64,000 bases of DNA from Paraburkholderia sp. PREW-6R (GTDB lineage Bacteria; Pseudomonadota; Gammaproteobacteria; Burkholderiales; Burkholderiaceae): the NCBI RefSeq assembly GCF_039621805.1, contig NZ_CP155073.1, positions 1,116,001 to 1,180,000 on the forward strand. Direction: 5' to 3'. The notes beneath the pieces are model-generated. The model was not told the DNA's origin. It saw only the letters and a list, made by a program, of their open reading frames with translations, and did no database searches. Numbering within the stretch: position 1 is the stretch's first letter; the number at the start of each line of letters is the position of its first letter. Made by a program: the position numbers and the translations under genes. Below, piece after piece: positions 50,970-60,545 of the stretch.

Positions 50970-51536
50970 CCACTCGATAACAAGGCACATGTAGCGGTCT
51001 CAATAGGCAGCAAAATCCGCGCGCTTCGTCATCGGCTCAAGCGCACGCTGGATGAAGTGGCAAAGACTGCGGGCATTTCCAAGCCCTTTCTGTCGCAGGT
51101 AGAACGAGGCCATGCAACTCCGTCGATCACGTCGCTGGTGGGCATCGCAAGAGCGCTGGGCGTCACGGTACAGTACTTCGTCGATACACCGACGGAAGAC
51201 AGATCGGTGCGTCGCGCAAGTGAGTTGAAGTACTTTGGATTCGACGGGAGCGCCAATCTGTTTGCGCGGCTGACCAATCTGTCAGTGGGCAGCAAGCTCG
51301 AAGTGATTCTGGTCAGAATGCCGGTGGGGACGAACCCGTCGGAAGTCACGACGCACGCAGGTGAAGAGTTTTTGTATGTCATGAGCGGCCAGATATCGCT
51401 CACGTTAGAAGGTACGACATTCGTATTGCACGCAGGTGACACCGCGCACTATGAGTCCACCGTACCCCACGCCTGGTCCAATACTGCCGGCGAAGAAGCC
51501 GTGCTGGTCTGGGTGGGTACGCCTCGTTTGTTCTAA
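50961..51536 (+). CDS. XRE-cupin transcriptional regulator
   Basis: A 191-residue regulator with an N-terminal helix-turn-helix (LDEVAKTAGISKPFLSQVER, residues about 30-50) and a C-terminal cupin_2 sensor (THAGEEFLYVMSGQISLTLE and FVLHAGDTAHYESTVPHAWSN). XRE-cupin proteins such as PuuR and SutR respond to small metabolites and usually repress linked transport and catabolic genes. It sits between TonB system 2 and its presumed receptor and shares an upstream element with tonB, so it is the best candidate regulator of the locus, probably autoregulated. ATG 50961 is chosen; AGGA is 13 bases upstream. Confidence 0.88.
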   Translation: MVLPLDNKAHVAVSIGSKIRALRHRLKRTLDEVAKTAGISKPFLSQVERGHATPSITSLVGIARALGVTVQYFVDTPTEDRSVRRASELKYFGFDGSANLFARLTNLSVGSKLEVILVRMPVGTNPSEVTTHAGEEFLYVMSGQISLTLEGTTFVLHAGDTAHYESTVPHAWSNTAGEEAVLVWVGTPRLF

Positions 51537-51910
51537 GGCCGCATTAAAAGAAGTCCGCGCACAACGCATGTTCGCGTTTGTAAGCATAACTTAAGGTTTG
51601 GCGTGGTTGAAGGTATCGGTCCGCATGGGATGGTAAAGAAGGCCCGATACGACATGACAGGTGAAACAGGTTAGCGAGCGCCGCGCGTTTCGTTTTTAAC
51701 AGATTAGTAGTCCGATATTCATGGATTGAAGTATTCCGCGTGTCTCTTTCGATTGACGACGCTGCTTCGAGGTGGCCGTCGAAAGGCGAAAGAGAGAGCG
51801 GGTTGCTTTAACGGAGCGCGGCGCACGATCGCCGTTTATCGAGTGGAGAGATTCAAAAGATCTCTCTTCACATAGAGCTGTGGCCTTATTGACGAGCGGG
51901 AAGGGGAAAA
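51537..51910. other. Intergenic region upstream of the TonB-dependent receptor
   Basis: No gene seen in 374 bases. Near 51580-51599 the minus strand reads AAACCTTAAGTTATGCTTAC, resembling the AAACTAAGTATGCTTAC part of the element upstream of tonB system 2 but in inverted orientation. A hairpin AGAGAT...ATCTCT (about 51847-51867, GAGAGATTC...GATCTCTC) lies in the leader close to the receptor start. Confidence 0.5.
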
Positions 51911-54652
51911 ATGAAACAAAGGGCATTGGCGCTGGCTATCAGAAGAATAGTCTGGGCTGAACTGGCTTTGTCGGCCGCAATTGCCATTCCGGCGTTTGCG
52001 CAAAGCCAGCCGGCCACGACGGGCACCGCGGCGGGTGCAACGACTGCTGAGAGCGCACCCGCGGCGGCGGCTGCCGCGGCATCGGACGCTACTGCGGCGC
52101 CCGCTGCGGATAGTACGGGCGCAGCGAACGGGCAAAACAAGGTTCAGCAGATCAAGAAGTTCGAAGTGACGGGTTCGCTGATCCGTAGTTCGGATAAGGT
52201 CGGCTTCAACCAGGTTCAAACGATTTCGCAGAAAGACATCGTGAATAGCGGCGCTACGACCGTCTCGGATTATCTGCGCGACGTGGCGGCCAACTCGGCG
52301 AATAGCTGGAGCGAAGGGCAGTCGGGCAACTTCGCGGCAGGCGCGGCAGGTATCGCACTGCGCGGCCTGAGCGAAAAATACACGCTGGTGCTGGTGGACG
52401 GTCAGCGCGTTGCACCGTTCGCGTTTTTCTCGAACAGCGTGGACTCGTTCTTCGACCTGAATACGCTGCCGCTGAACGATATCGACCGCATTGAAATCGT
52501 GAAGACCGGCGCCGTGTCGCAATACGGTTCGGACGCGGTTGCAGGCGTGGTCAACATCATCACCAAGCACGACTTCCAGGGCCTGCAGCTCGACGGCAGC
52601 TATGGCAGCGCGATCAACGGCGGCGGCGGCGACGGCACCACCAAGTTCGGCGTGCTCGGCGGCTTCGGCGATCTGAACTCGGACCGCTTCAACGTGACGG
52701 CGGCGGCAAGCTATTACAAGTCGAATGGCTTTACGCTCGCAGACCGCGACTCCACACGCAATCAGGATTTCACGAGCCAGGCAGGCGGCCTTTCTTTGCT
52801 CGCGCCTTCTTACTGGAATCTGCCGGACGGCAGCGTGCAGGCGTTGAGCGGTTGCCCGTCGAACGGTCAGGTGCGCCCCGCGAACAGCAACTCTCTGACG
52901 GCAGGCTTGCCGGGCACGGTGTGCGGATTCAACACGGCCGAAGGCACGTCTATTGCGCCGATGACCGAACGTCTGAACGCCAAGCTGCATGCCGACTTCA
53001 AGGTCAATGAAACCACCACGGCTTTCGGCGACTTCCTGATCAGCAGCAACTCCACGACCACCAACGACGGCTTGTGGGGCAACGTGGTCGGCAATCCGCA
53101 AAACCCCACGCTGGTGATGGATCCGGCGACCAAACTGCTGACGCCGTTCAACACCACGGTGCCGGCCACCAATCCCTATAACCCGTACGGCGTCGCAACA
53201 CCGCTCACGTACGCTTTCCCGAACTACGTGTCGGAAAGAACGGATGCCGTCTACTGGCGTGCATCGACAGGGATCAAGGGTTCGTTCAGCATGCTGAACG
53301 ACGACTGGGATTGGGCGACGTCGATCGGTCATTCGCAAAGCACGGTGTCGAATACCTATTCGAACCAGCTCAACTCGGCCGCTCTGAACAACATCTATCA
53401 GAACGGCACGCTGAACTTCGCGAATCCAGCAGCGACGCCCAATGGGTTCAACGGCCTGTACATGGACGCGAACAACCTGGGTATCTCGAAGCTGGATACC
53501 GTTGACGCGACGCTGTCCACGCCGCAGCTCTTCCATCTGCCGACTGGCGACGTCGGCCTCGGTTTCGGTGCGCAGTTCACGCACCAGAGCGAAGTGCTCA
53601 CGCCGGGTGGCCCGTTCGCGGATGGTCTCGTGATCAACCCGAATCTGCAGACGGTGAATGGCCAGCGCAACGTGGCCGCGGTGTACTACCAGATCGACGT
53701 TCCAATCATCCGCAACCTGACGTTCAGCCAGTCGGGCCGTTATGACCACTACAGCGATGTGGGCGGTGCGTTCTCGCCGCGCTTCGCGTTGCGTTATCAG
53801 CCGGTCCAGGCGTTGACGATGTACACGTCGTACGACCGCGGCTTCCGTGCGCCGACGTTCGTCGAGAACAGCAAGTCGCAAACGCTGGGTATTCAGGTCG
53901 ATCCGGACACGGGCCTGAACTACACGTCGATTACCGAAGGCAATCCGAACCTGGCGCCGGAGCGTACGCGCAACCTGAACATCGGCTTCCAGCTGTCGCC
54001 GACCCGCACGACCGATGTCGGCTTCGACTGGTACAAGATCCGCGTCGATAACGTGATTGGTCAGGGTGCGCCGTCGCAGATCGCGACGGACCCGACGACC
54101 GGTGACGTGCTCTACAAGGTCATTCCGTATCAGAACCTGGGCTACCTCGACACGAACGGATTCGAAGGCACGTTCCGCCAGTCGCTGCCGTTGAAGGGTG
54201 CAGGCACGTTCACACTCTCGGGTGACTGGGCGTATGTGAACAGCTTCAAGCTCGGCTCGCCGGGTTCGGCGCCGGTGAACGGTGCGGGCAACAACTTCAC
54301 GCTCACGCAGCCGTTCGGCGGCAGCTTCCCGCGCTGGAAGGGCAACACCACGCTCGACTGGAACTATCGCAAGTTCGACGCGGCGCTCACGTGGCAGTTC
54401 ACGGGACCGTACGCCCAGAATCTGGCGGCGGAGCCGAACAAGGTGGGCTCGTATAGCCAGTTCAACCTGATGGTGACCTACACCGGCTTCAAGCACTGGA
54501 CGATCTTCGGCGGCATCGACAACATTTTCAACCGCACGCCGCCGTATGATCCGATCTTTGCAAACGGCACGCTGGACCAGAACGGCTACGACCAGTCGAT
54601 CTACACGTACATTGGCCGCTTTGCGCAGATTGGCGCCACGTACAAGTTCTGA
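51911..54652 (+). CDS. Large TonB-dependent outer-membrane receptor
   Basis: A 913-residue receptor with a signal peptide (ending IPAFA-Q), an Ala-rich linker (about 33-75), a plug domain (about 80-230, with FEVTGSLIRSSDKVGF, ALRGLSEKYTLVLVDGQRVA and YGSDAVAGVVNIITK) and a C-terminal beta-barrel ending in Phe (IGRFAQIGATYKF). No classic siderophore TonB box is obvious. The sequence style is that of the Xanthomonas/Caulobacter 'outer membrane receptor' group that includes carbohydrate and peptide receptors, not that of FecA/FepA. GGGAAGGGG precedes the ATG. A strong terminator follows. The neighbouring Yej importer suggests a peptide-like substrate. Confidence 0.92.
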   Translation: MKQRALALAIRRIVWAELALSAAIAIPAFAQSQPATTGTAAGATTAESAPAAAAAAASDATAAPAADSTGAANGQNKVQQIKKFEVTGSLIRSSDKVGFNQVQTISQKDIVNSGATTVSDYLRDVAANSANSWSEGQSGNFAAGAAGIALRGLSEKYTLVLVDGQRVAPFAFFSNSVDSFFDLNTLPLNDIDRIEIVKTGAVSQYGSDAVAGVVNIITKHDFQGLQLDGSYGSAINGGGGDGTTKFGVLGGFGDLNSDRFNVTAAASYYKSNGFTLADRDSTRNQDFTSQAGGLSLLAPSYWNLPDGSVQALSGCPSNGQVRPANSNSLTAGLPGTVCGFNTAEGTSIAPMTERLNAKLHADFKVNETTTAFGDFLISSNSTTTNDGLWGNVVGNPQNPTLVMDPATKLLTPFNTTVPATNPYNPYGVATPLTYAFPNYVSERTDAVYWRASTGIKGSFSMLNDDWDWATSIGHSQSTVSNTYSNQLNSAALNNIYQNGTLNFANPAATPNGFNGLYMDANNLGISKLDTVDATLSTPQLFHLPTGDVGLGFGAQFTHQSEVLTPGGPFADGLVINPNLQTVNGQRNVAAVYYQIDVPIIRNLTFSQSGRYDHYSDVGGAFSPRFALRYQPVQALTMYTSYDRGFRAPTFVENSKSQTLGIQVDPDTGLNYTSITEGNPNLAPERTRNLNIGFQLSPTRTTDVGFDWYKIRVDNVIGQGAPSQIATDPTTGDVLYKVIPYQNLGYLDTNGFEGTFRQSLPLKGAGTFTLSGDWAYVNSFKLGSPGSAPVNGAGNNFTLTQPFGGSFPRWKGNTTLDWNYRKFDAALTWQFTGPYAQNLAAEPNKVGSYSQFNLMVTYTGFKHWTIFGGIDNIFNRTPPYDPIFANGTLDQNGYDQSIYTYIGRFAQIGATYKF

Positions 54653-54681
54653 TGCCACAGTAGTGGGCTGACTTGATGGAA

Positions 54682-54727
54682 GGGTCGCTCCGGCGCGCGT
54701 AGTTGGCGCAGGAGCGACCTTGTTTTT
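54682..54727 (+). terminator. Terminator after the TonB-dependent receptor
   Basis: GGTCGCTCC and GGAGCGACC form a perfect 9-base stem (19-base loop) followed by TTGTTTTT, 30 bases after the receptor stop. The Yej genes downstream therefore need their own promoter or read-through. Confidence 0.83.
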
Positions 54728-54832
54728 GACGGCATACATTGGCGGTGGCGGGACGCATCGCCGTGCCGACCCGATGAACCATCCAATAGGTCGCACGCCG
54801 ACATCAACCCGCGTGCGTGCCTGCGCAGACTG

Positions 54833-56764
54833 ATGAGAAGACTTGTGAAATTTAGGCCGCTGCGCGTGATTCAAACGTTCTTCTGCGCACAGGCGGCCCC
54901 GGGTAGCCGCGCCGTTGTCGCCGCTACCGCGCTGCTGGCCGCGCTGGTGGCCGCGCTGGGTCCGGTCGACGTGCTGGCGAGCCCCGCGATATCGCAATAC
55001 GATCAGCCGAAATATCCTCCCAATTTCACGCATTTCGACTACGCGGATCCCGACGCGCCTGCCAACGGCACGCTGAGTTTCGAAAACTATAACGAACTGC
55101 AAACTTACGATTCGCTGAACCCCTTTCTGGTGCGCGGCGCGCCGGCGCCGGATATCCTGAACCTGATGTTCGACACGCTGATGCAGCGCAGCTGGGACGA
55201 ACTGGCTTCCGAATATCCGCTGATCGCCGACAACGTGGACGTGGCGCCGGATCTGAGTTCCGCAACATTCCATATCAATCCCGCCGCACGTTTTTCGAAC
55301 GGCGACCCGATTACCGCGGCCGACGTCAAGTATTCGTTCGACACGCTCACGAGCCCAAAGGCGTCGCCGTTATTCAATGCGCAGTTTGCGGTGATAAAGC
55401 GCGCGACTGTGATCGACAGGAGCACGGTGCGTTTCGACTTCAAACACCCGGAGCGCGATGCGCCGCTGATTGCCGGCGACTTGCCGATCTTCTCGCCGAA
55501 GTGGGGGATGCAGGCTGACGGTAAGCGTTTGCCGTTCGATCAGATCGCCATTGCACCGCCCGTTAGCAGCGGCGCCTATCTGATCGAAGCGCGCAAGAAC
55601 GACAAGGAAATCGTTTATCGCCGCAATCCGGACTACTGGGCGGCTAATCTTCCGTCGCGGCGCGGAATGTTCCGCTTCGAACGCATTACTTTCAAACTGT
55701 ATCGCGATCACTACACGCAACTCGAAGCATTCAAGGCGGGCGACGCCGATGTGGAAGTCGAGTACAGCGCAACGCAATGGGCGCGCAAGTACGTCGGCAA
55801 AAACTTCGACAACGGCCTATTGAAAAAAGGCAATTTCCCGGACGGCCCCGCGCAGATGCAAGGGCTCCTGATGAATTTGCGCAAGCCCATGTTCAAGGAC
55901 CCGCGCGTACGCCACGCGCTGACCATGGCGTTCGATTACGACTGGATGAACCGCATGATGTTCTACGGTCAATACCGGCGCACCAGCAGCTATTTTGAAG
56001 CGAGCCCGTTCGGCGCGACCGGTATGCCGACGCCCAAGGAACTGGCTCTGCTCGAACCGCTGAAAGACAGCGTGCCGCCCGAAGTATTCGGCCCCATGCT
56101 CAAGCAACCCAACACCATTGCGCCGAATACATTGCGCGGCAATCTGCGCGTTGCGCGTGATCTGCTTGCACAAGCGGGCTGGAAGTATCGCGACGGCGCA
56201 TTGCGCGACGCCAGCGGTACGCCCATGACGATCGAGATCATGGACGACCAGCCCGGAATGGACCGTCTGATTCTGCCGTACATGCAGGCGCTCGGCATGC
56301 TCGGCATCCAGGCGCATATGCGCGAGATCGACAGCGCGTTGTACCAGAAGCGGCTGGACAATTTCGAATACGACATGACGACATTCATCTACCCGCCCGT
56401 GACGATTCCCGGCGCGGAACTGACCCGGCGTTTCGGCAGCGCGGCGGCCTCGCAAGTGGGTTCCGAGAACTATCCGGGCATACGCTCGAAGGCGGTCGAT
56501 TCCTTGATCCAGTCCGCCTTGTCGGCCAATAACCTCGACGATCTCGAAGCGGCGACACGCGCACTGGATCGCGTGCTGATCTATTCGTTCTATCTCGTAC
56601 CGGAGTACTACGCACCGGGCGCGCGGATCGGCTACAAGTCCACGCTCGGCTTTCCGAAAATCGTGCCGATGTCGTATCAGTACGAAGACTGGATCATCGA
56701 CTACTGGTACGTCAAGGCGCCGGCTTCGCAGTCCGCGTCTTCCGCCACATCCACGGCCCACTGA
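54833..56764 (+). CDS. yejA: Periplasmic peptide-binding protein of a Yej-type ABC importer
   Basis: A 643-residue family 5 solute-binding protein with a long signal peptide (hydrophobic core AATALLAALVAALGPVDVLA). Typical segments are FTHFDYADPDAPANGTLSFE, RFSNGDPITAADVKYSFDTL and YRRNPDYWA. It matches the YejA branch, whose E. coli system YejABEF imports microcin C and other formylated or modified peptides. No good ribosome site precedes the ATG at 54833. It begins a tight cluster with two permeases and an ATPase. Confidence 0.9.
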   Translation: MRRLVKFRPLRVIQTFFCAQAAPGSRAVVAATALLAALVAALGPVDVLASPAISQYDQPKYPPNFTHFDYADPDAPANGTLSFENYNELQTYDSLNPFLVRGAPAPDILNLMFDTLMQRSWDELASEYPLIADNVDVAPDLSSATFHINPAARFSNGDPITAADVKYSFDTLTSPKASPLFNAQFAVIKRATVIDRSTVRFDFKHPERDAPLIAGDLPIFSPKWGMQADGKRLPFDQIAIAPPVSSGAYLIEARKNDKEIVYRRNPDYWAANLPSRRGMFRFERITFKLYRDHYTQLEAFKAGDADVEVEYSATQWARKYVGKNFDNGLLKKGNFPDGPAQMQGLLMNLRKPMFKDPRVRHALTMAFDYDWMNRMMFYGQYRRTSSYFEASPFGATGMPTPKELALLEPLKDSVPPEVFGPMLKQPNTIAPNTLRGNLRVARDLLAQAGWKYRDGALRDASGTPMTIEIMDDQPGMDRLILPYMQALGMLGIQAHMREIDSALYQKRLDNFEYDMTTFIYPPVTIPGAELTRRFGSAAASQVGSENYPGIRSKAVDSLIQSALSANNLDDLEAATRALDRVLIYSFYLVPEYYAPGARIGYKSTLGFPKIVPMSYQYEDWIIDYWYVKAPASQSASSATSTAH

Positions 56765-56772
56765 GGAACCGC

Positions 56773-57825
56773 ATGCTTGCCTACATTCTCAGACGCCTGC
56801 TGCTGATGGTCCCCACGCTGCTCGGCGTCGTCACACTGACGTTTGTCGTCACACAGTTCGTACCGGGTGGGCCGGTCGAACAGGTGATGACGCAACTCCG
56901 CCACGGCGCTGGCCGTGGCGGAGAGGCGGGGGCGGGCGGTGGCGGCTATCACGGCAGCCAGGGCGTCGATCCGCAGCAACTCGAGCAGATCAAGAAAGAA
57001 TTTGGTTTCGACAAGCCGCCGCTCGAACGCTATGTATTGATGCTCAGGCACTACGCGACCTTCGATCTCGGCCAGTCTTACTATCAGCACGACAGCGTGT
57101 GGGACGTCATCAAATCGAAACTTCCCGTGTCGATCACGCTCGGCTTATGGACGGTCCTGCTGACTTACCTGATATCGGTGCCGTTGGGCATCGCCAAAGC
57201 GGTGCGCAACGGCTCGCGTTTCGACACGGTCACAAGCGTACTGGTGCTAGCCGGCTACGCGATTCCCGGCTTCGTGCTCGGCGTGCTGCTGCTGATGCTG
57301 TTCGGTGGGGGCACGTTCTGGCAGGTGTTTCCCATGCGGGGGCTCACGTCGGATAACTTTGGCGATCTCAGCGCATTCGGCAAGGTACTCGACTATCTGT
57401 GGCATATCGTGCTGCCCGTGACCGCTTCAGTGGTCGGCAACTTTGCGATCGTCACCATTCTCACGAAGAATACTTTTCTGGAGGAGATCGGCCGGCAATA
57501 CGTGCTGACCGCGCGCGCCAAGGGTGCGCCCGAGCGTGACGTGCTGTGGAAGCATGTTCTGCGCAACGCGGCCATTCCGTTGCTCACGGGTCTGCCGGCG
57601 GCGTTTGTCGGCGCTTTCCTGAATGGCAATCTGCTGATCGAAACCCTGTTCTCGCTCGACGGCATGGGTCAACTCTCCTACGACTCGGTCATTCGCCGCG
57701 ACTATCCCGTCGTGCTCGGTTCGCTGTTTCTGTTCACGCTGATTGCTCTCGTAACCAAACTCATTGCTGACGTCTGCTATGTCCTCGTCGACCCCCGCAT
57801 CCAATTCAACCGCCTGGACCGCTGA
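56773..57825 (+). CDS. yejB: Yej-type peptide ABC importer permease B
   Basis: A 350-residue DppB/OppB-like inner-membrane permease with six helices and the EAA loop segment (EEIGRQYVLTARAKGAPERDV). A Gly-rich insert (RGGEAGAGGGGYHG, about residues 50-63) in the first periplasmic loop is typical of YejB. It starts 9 bases after yejA and overlaps the next gene by 47 bases, a sign of translational coupling. Confidence 0.92.
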   Translation: MLAYILRRLLLMVPTLLGVVTLTFVVTQFVPGGPVEQVMTQLRHGAGRGGEAGAGGGGYHGSQGVDPQQLEQIKKEFGFDKPPLERYVLMLRHYATFDLGQSYYQHDSVWDVIKSKLPVSITLGLWTVLLTYLISVPLGIAKAVRNGSRFDTVTSVLVLAGYAIPGFVLGVLLLMLFGGGTFWQVFPMRGLTSDNFGDLSAFGKVLDYLWHIVLPVTASVVGNFAIVTILTKNTFLEEIGRQYVLTARAKGAPERDVLWKHVLRNAAIPLLTGLPAAFVGAFLNGNLLIETLFSLDGMGQLSYDSVIRRDYPVVLGSLFLFTLIALVTKLIADVCYVLVDPRIQFNRLDR

Positions 57826-58894
57826 CGGGTCCGGCGCCGCGCACGCGGCGTCGCCGTCACCGTGGCGGCGTACATGGCTGCGCTTCAGAAGGCAGCGGCT
57901 CGGCTACTGGAGCCTGATCATTTTCGTGTCGCTGTTCGTGATCAGCCTGTTCGGCGAGGTGTTGTCGAATGACCGGCCGCTCATCGTGCGCTACGAAGGG
58001 CATTACTATTTCCCGATCGTGAAGGACTATTCGGAGACGCTTTTCGGCGGCGACTTTCCGGCGCGCGCCAATTATCTCGACCCGTACATTCGCTCCCGTC
58101 TCGAATCGAATGGCAACTTCGCAATTTATCCGCCCAATCATTTTCACTACGACACGATCGACTACTTCGCGGCTCATCCGTACCCGGCGCCGCCCACCGC
58201 GAGCAACTGGCTCGGCACGGACCAGTTCGGCCGTGACGTGCTGGCGCGACTCCTGTACGGATTCAGACTGTCGGTTCTGATGGCGCTTGCGCTGACCGTT
58301 TCGGGTGTCCTGATCGGCGTTCTGACCGGTGCGGTGCAGGGCTTTTACGGCGGCCGCACCGACCTGATCGGTCAGCGTCTGATCGAGATATGGAGTTCAA
58401 TGCCCGACCTGTATCTTCTGATCATCTTCGCTTCGATTTTCGAGCCTACGCTATGGCTGCTTTTCGTTCTGCTGTCGATGTTCGGCTGGCTCGTCCTGTC
58501 GGATTACGTGCGTGCGGAATTTCTGCGCAACCGTTCGCTCGATTATGTGAAAGCCGCACGCACCATGGGGCTGACGAACTGGCAGATCATGTGGCGACAC
58601 GTGCTGCCCAATAGTCTGACGCCGGTCATTACCTTTTTGCCGTTTCGCATGAGCGCCGCGATTCTCTCGCTCACGAGTCTCGACTTTCTCGGTCTCGGCG
58701 TGCCGCCGCCCACGCCGAGTCTCGGCGAACTGTTGCAGGAGGGAAAAAACAATCTCGACGCGTGGTGGATTTCGGTGTCCGCATTCGCCGCGCTGGTCAT
58801 CACGTTGCTGCTCCTCACTTTCATGGGCGATGCGTTGCGCAACGCACTCGACACACGCTCACGCGGATCGGCTTTCGGCGGAGGTCCGCGATGA
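57779..58894 (+). CDS. yejE: Yej-type peptide ABC importer permease E
   Basis: A 371-residue DppC/OppC-like permease. It has a membrane helix near residue 45-65 (LGYWSLIIFVSLFVISLFGE), a long periplasmic segment (SNDRPLIVRYEGHYYFPIVK is a YejE hallmark) and the EAA loop (SLDYVKAARTMGLTNWQIMW). The start ATG at 57779 lies inside the end of yejB; the frame also opens with TTG at 57764. Its stop overlaps the ATG of yejF (ATGA). Confidence 0.92.
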   Translation: MSSSTPASNSTAWTADGSGAAHAASPSPWRRTWLRFRRQRLGYWSLIIFVSLFVISLFGEVLSNDRPLIVRYEGHYYFPIVKDYSETLFGGDFPARANYLDPYIRSRLESNGNFAIYPPNHFHYDTIDYFAAHPYPAPPTASNWLGTDQFGRDVLARLLYGFRLSVLMALALTVSGVLIGVLTGAVQGFYGGRTDLIGQRLIEIWSSMPDLYLLIIFASIFEPTLWLLFVLLSMFGWLVLSDYVRAEFLRNRSLDYVKAARTMGLTNWQIMWRHVLPNSLTPVITFLPFRMSAAILSLTSLDFLGLGVPPPTPSLGELLQEGKNNLDAWWISVSAFAALVITLLLLTFMGDALRNALDTRSRGSAFGGGPR

Positions 58895-60525
58895 CAGCCG
58901 CTCACACGAAAGCCGGTCGGCCGTTGCTGGAGATCGACCGTTTCTCGGTGCGTTTCGGCGAGAAGGTCGCCGTGCACGAACTGAGTCTTTCGATCGCGCG
59001 CGGCGAGCGCGTGGCGCTGGTGGGCGAATCGGGCTCGGGCAAGAGCGTCACCGCGCTGTCGATTCTGCGGCTCGTCGAGCACGCGGACCTGAGTGGCCGC
59101 ATGTTGCTCGACGGCGAAGATCTGCTGCAAAAAACCGAGCAGCAGATGCGCGGTTTGCGCGGCGCGGACGTTGCGATGGTGTTTCAGGAGCCGATGACTG
59201 CGCTCAATCCGCTCTTCACGATCGGTAAGCAGATTGCGGAAAGCCTGCGGTTGCATGAAGGCCTGCGGCCGAATGCGGCGCGTGAGCGCGGGATCGAACT
59301 GCTCAGGCGCACCGGCATTCCCGAGCCCGAGCGGCGTATCGACAGCTTTCCGCATCAACTGTCCGGCGGCCAGAGGCAGCGTGCGATGATCGCGATGGCG
59401 CTCGCGTGCCGCCCGCGTTTGCTGCTCGCCGACGAACCCACCACCGCGCTCGACGTGACCGTGCGTCAGCAGATCGTCGACCTGTTGATCGAGTTGCAGG
59501 AACAGGAGGCCGCGCGCGGCATGGCCGTGCTCCTGATCACCCATGATCTGAATCTGGTGAAGCGTTTCGCGCAGCGTGTCGCCGTGATGGAAAAGGGTGT
59601 TCTCGTCGAGACCAATACGACGGAAGCGTTGTTCGCCAATCCGCGGCATCCGTACACGCAACGTCTGCTCGACAGCGAACCGCAGCGCGCGGTCGAACCG
59701 GTCGAAGCCGGCGCGCGGGCTTTGCTCGAAGTGGAGGGGCTGGCGGTCGATTACCGCACGTCCGCCAAGGGCTGGCGATCGCTCTTTGGCCGCTCCACGT
59801 TCCGCGCGGTCCACGATGTCGATCTGACCTTGCGACGCGGTGAAACGCTCGGCATTGTCGGCGAATCCGGTTCCGGCAAATCGACGCTTGCGGCCACGGT
59901 ACTCGGCTTGCAGCAGGCGTCGGCCGGACAGATCCGGATCGACGGTTTGCCGCTGTCCACACTGAAATCCGCGCGTTCGCGGCGCTCGATGTATTCGCGC
60001 ATGCAGGTTGTCTTTCAGGACCCGTTCGGGTCGCTGTCTCCGCGTATGACCGTCGAGCAGATCATCGGCGAAGGACTCGCGGTGCATCGGCCGGAAGTCG
60101 ACGCAAAGGCGCGCCGCGCGCGTATCGCCAGCCTGCTGGAGGAAGTCGGCATGCCCGCCGACGCCATGCTGCGCTATCCTCATGAGTTCTCCGGCGGTCA
60201 GCGGCAGCGTATCGCGATTGCACGGGCGCTCGCGGTCGAACCCGAGCTGCTGGTGCTCGATGAACCCACCAGCGCGCTCGACGTGTCGATCCAGAAGCAG
60301 GTGTTGAATCTGCTGACAAAGCTGCAGAAAAAGTACAAGCTAAGCTATCTGTTCATTACGCACGATCTGGCGGTAATGCGAGCAATGGCGCATCGTGTGA
60401 TCGTCATGAAGTCGGGGCGTATCGTCGAAGCCGGCGACACGCTCGACGTGCTGCATGCCCCGTCGCATCCCTACACCCAGGCGCTGCTGGCGTCGTCGCT
60501 GATTACGGCGACAGCCGCGTTGTAA
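58891..60525 (+). CDS. yejF: Yej-type peptide ABC importer ATPase (two nucleotide-binding domains)
   Basis: A 544-residue fused ATPase with two ABC domains. Walker A GESGSGKS occurs near residues 47 and 325; signatures are LSGGQRQR in the first half and FSGGQRQR in the second; Walker B stretches LLLADEPTTALD and LLVLDEPTSALD are intact. This single-chain layout is that of E. coli YejF. It powers peptide uptake through YejB/YejE. ATG at 58891 overlaps the yejE stop. A TldD-like gene follows 20 bases later on the same strand. Confidence 0.93.
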   Translation: MTAAHTKAGRPLLEIDRFSVRFGEKVAVHELSLSIARGERVALVGESGSGKSVTALSILRLVEHADLSGRMLLDGEDLLQKTEQQMRGLRGADVAMVFQEPMTALNPLFTIGKQIAESLRLHEGLRPNAARERGIELLRRTGIPEPERRIDSFPHQLSGGQRQRAMIAMALACRPRLLLADEPTTALDVTVRQQIVDLLIELQEQEAARGMAVLLITHDLNLVKRFAQRVAVMEKGVLVETNTTEALFANPRHPYTQRLLDSEPQRAVEPVEAGARALLEVEGLAVDYRTSAKGWRSLFGRSTFRAVHDVDLTLRRGETLGIVGESGSGKSTLAATVLGLQQASAGQIRIDGLPLSTLKSARSRRSMYSRMQVVFQDPFGSLSPRMTVEQIIGEGLAVHRPEVDAKARRARIASLLEEVGMPADAMLRYPHEFSGGQRQRIAIARALAVEPELLVLDEPTSALDVSIQKQVLNLLTKLQKKYKLSYLFITHDLAVMRAMAHRVIVMKSGRIVEAGDTLDVLHAPSHPYTQALLASSLITATAAL

Positions 60526-60545
60526 AGACTCAAACGGAATGGCCA

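Noticed and set aside
51836..55273. 1145-codon open frame antisense to the TonB-dependent receptor
   Set aside because: The receptor and YejA proteins on the plus strand have clear signal peptides and domains; the antisense product is low-complexity His/Arg-rich and spans an intergenic terminator.
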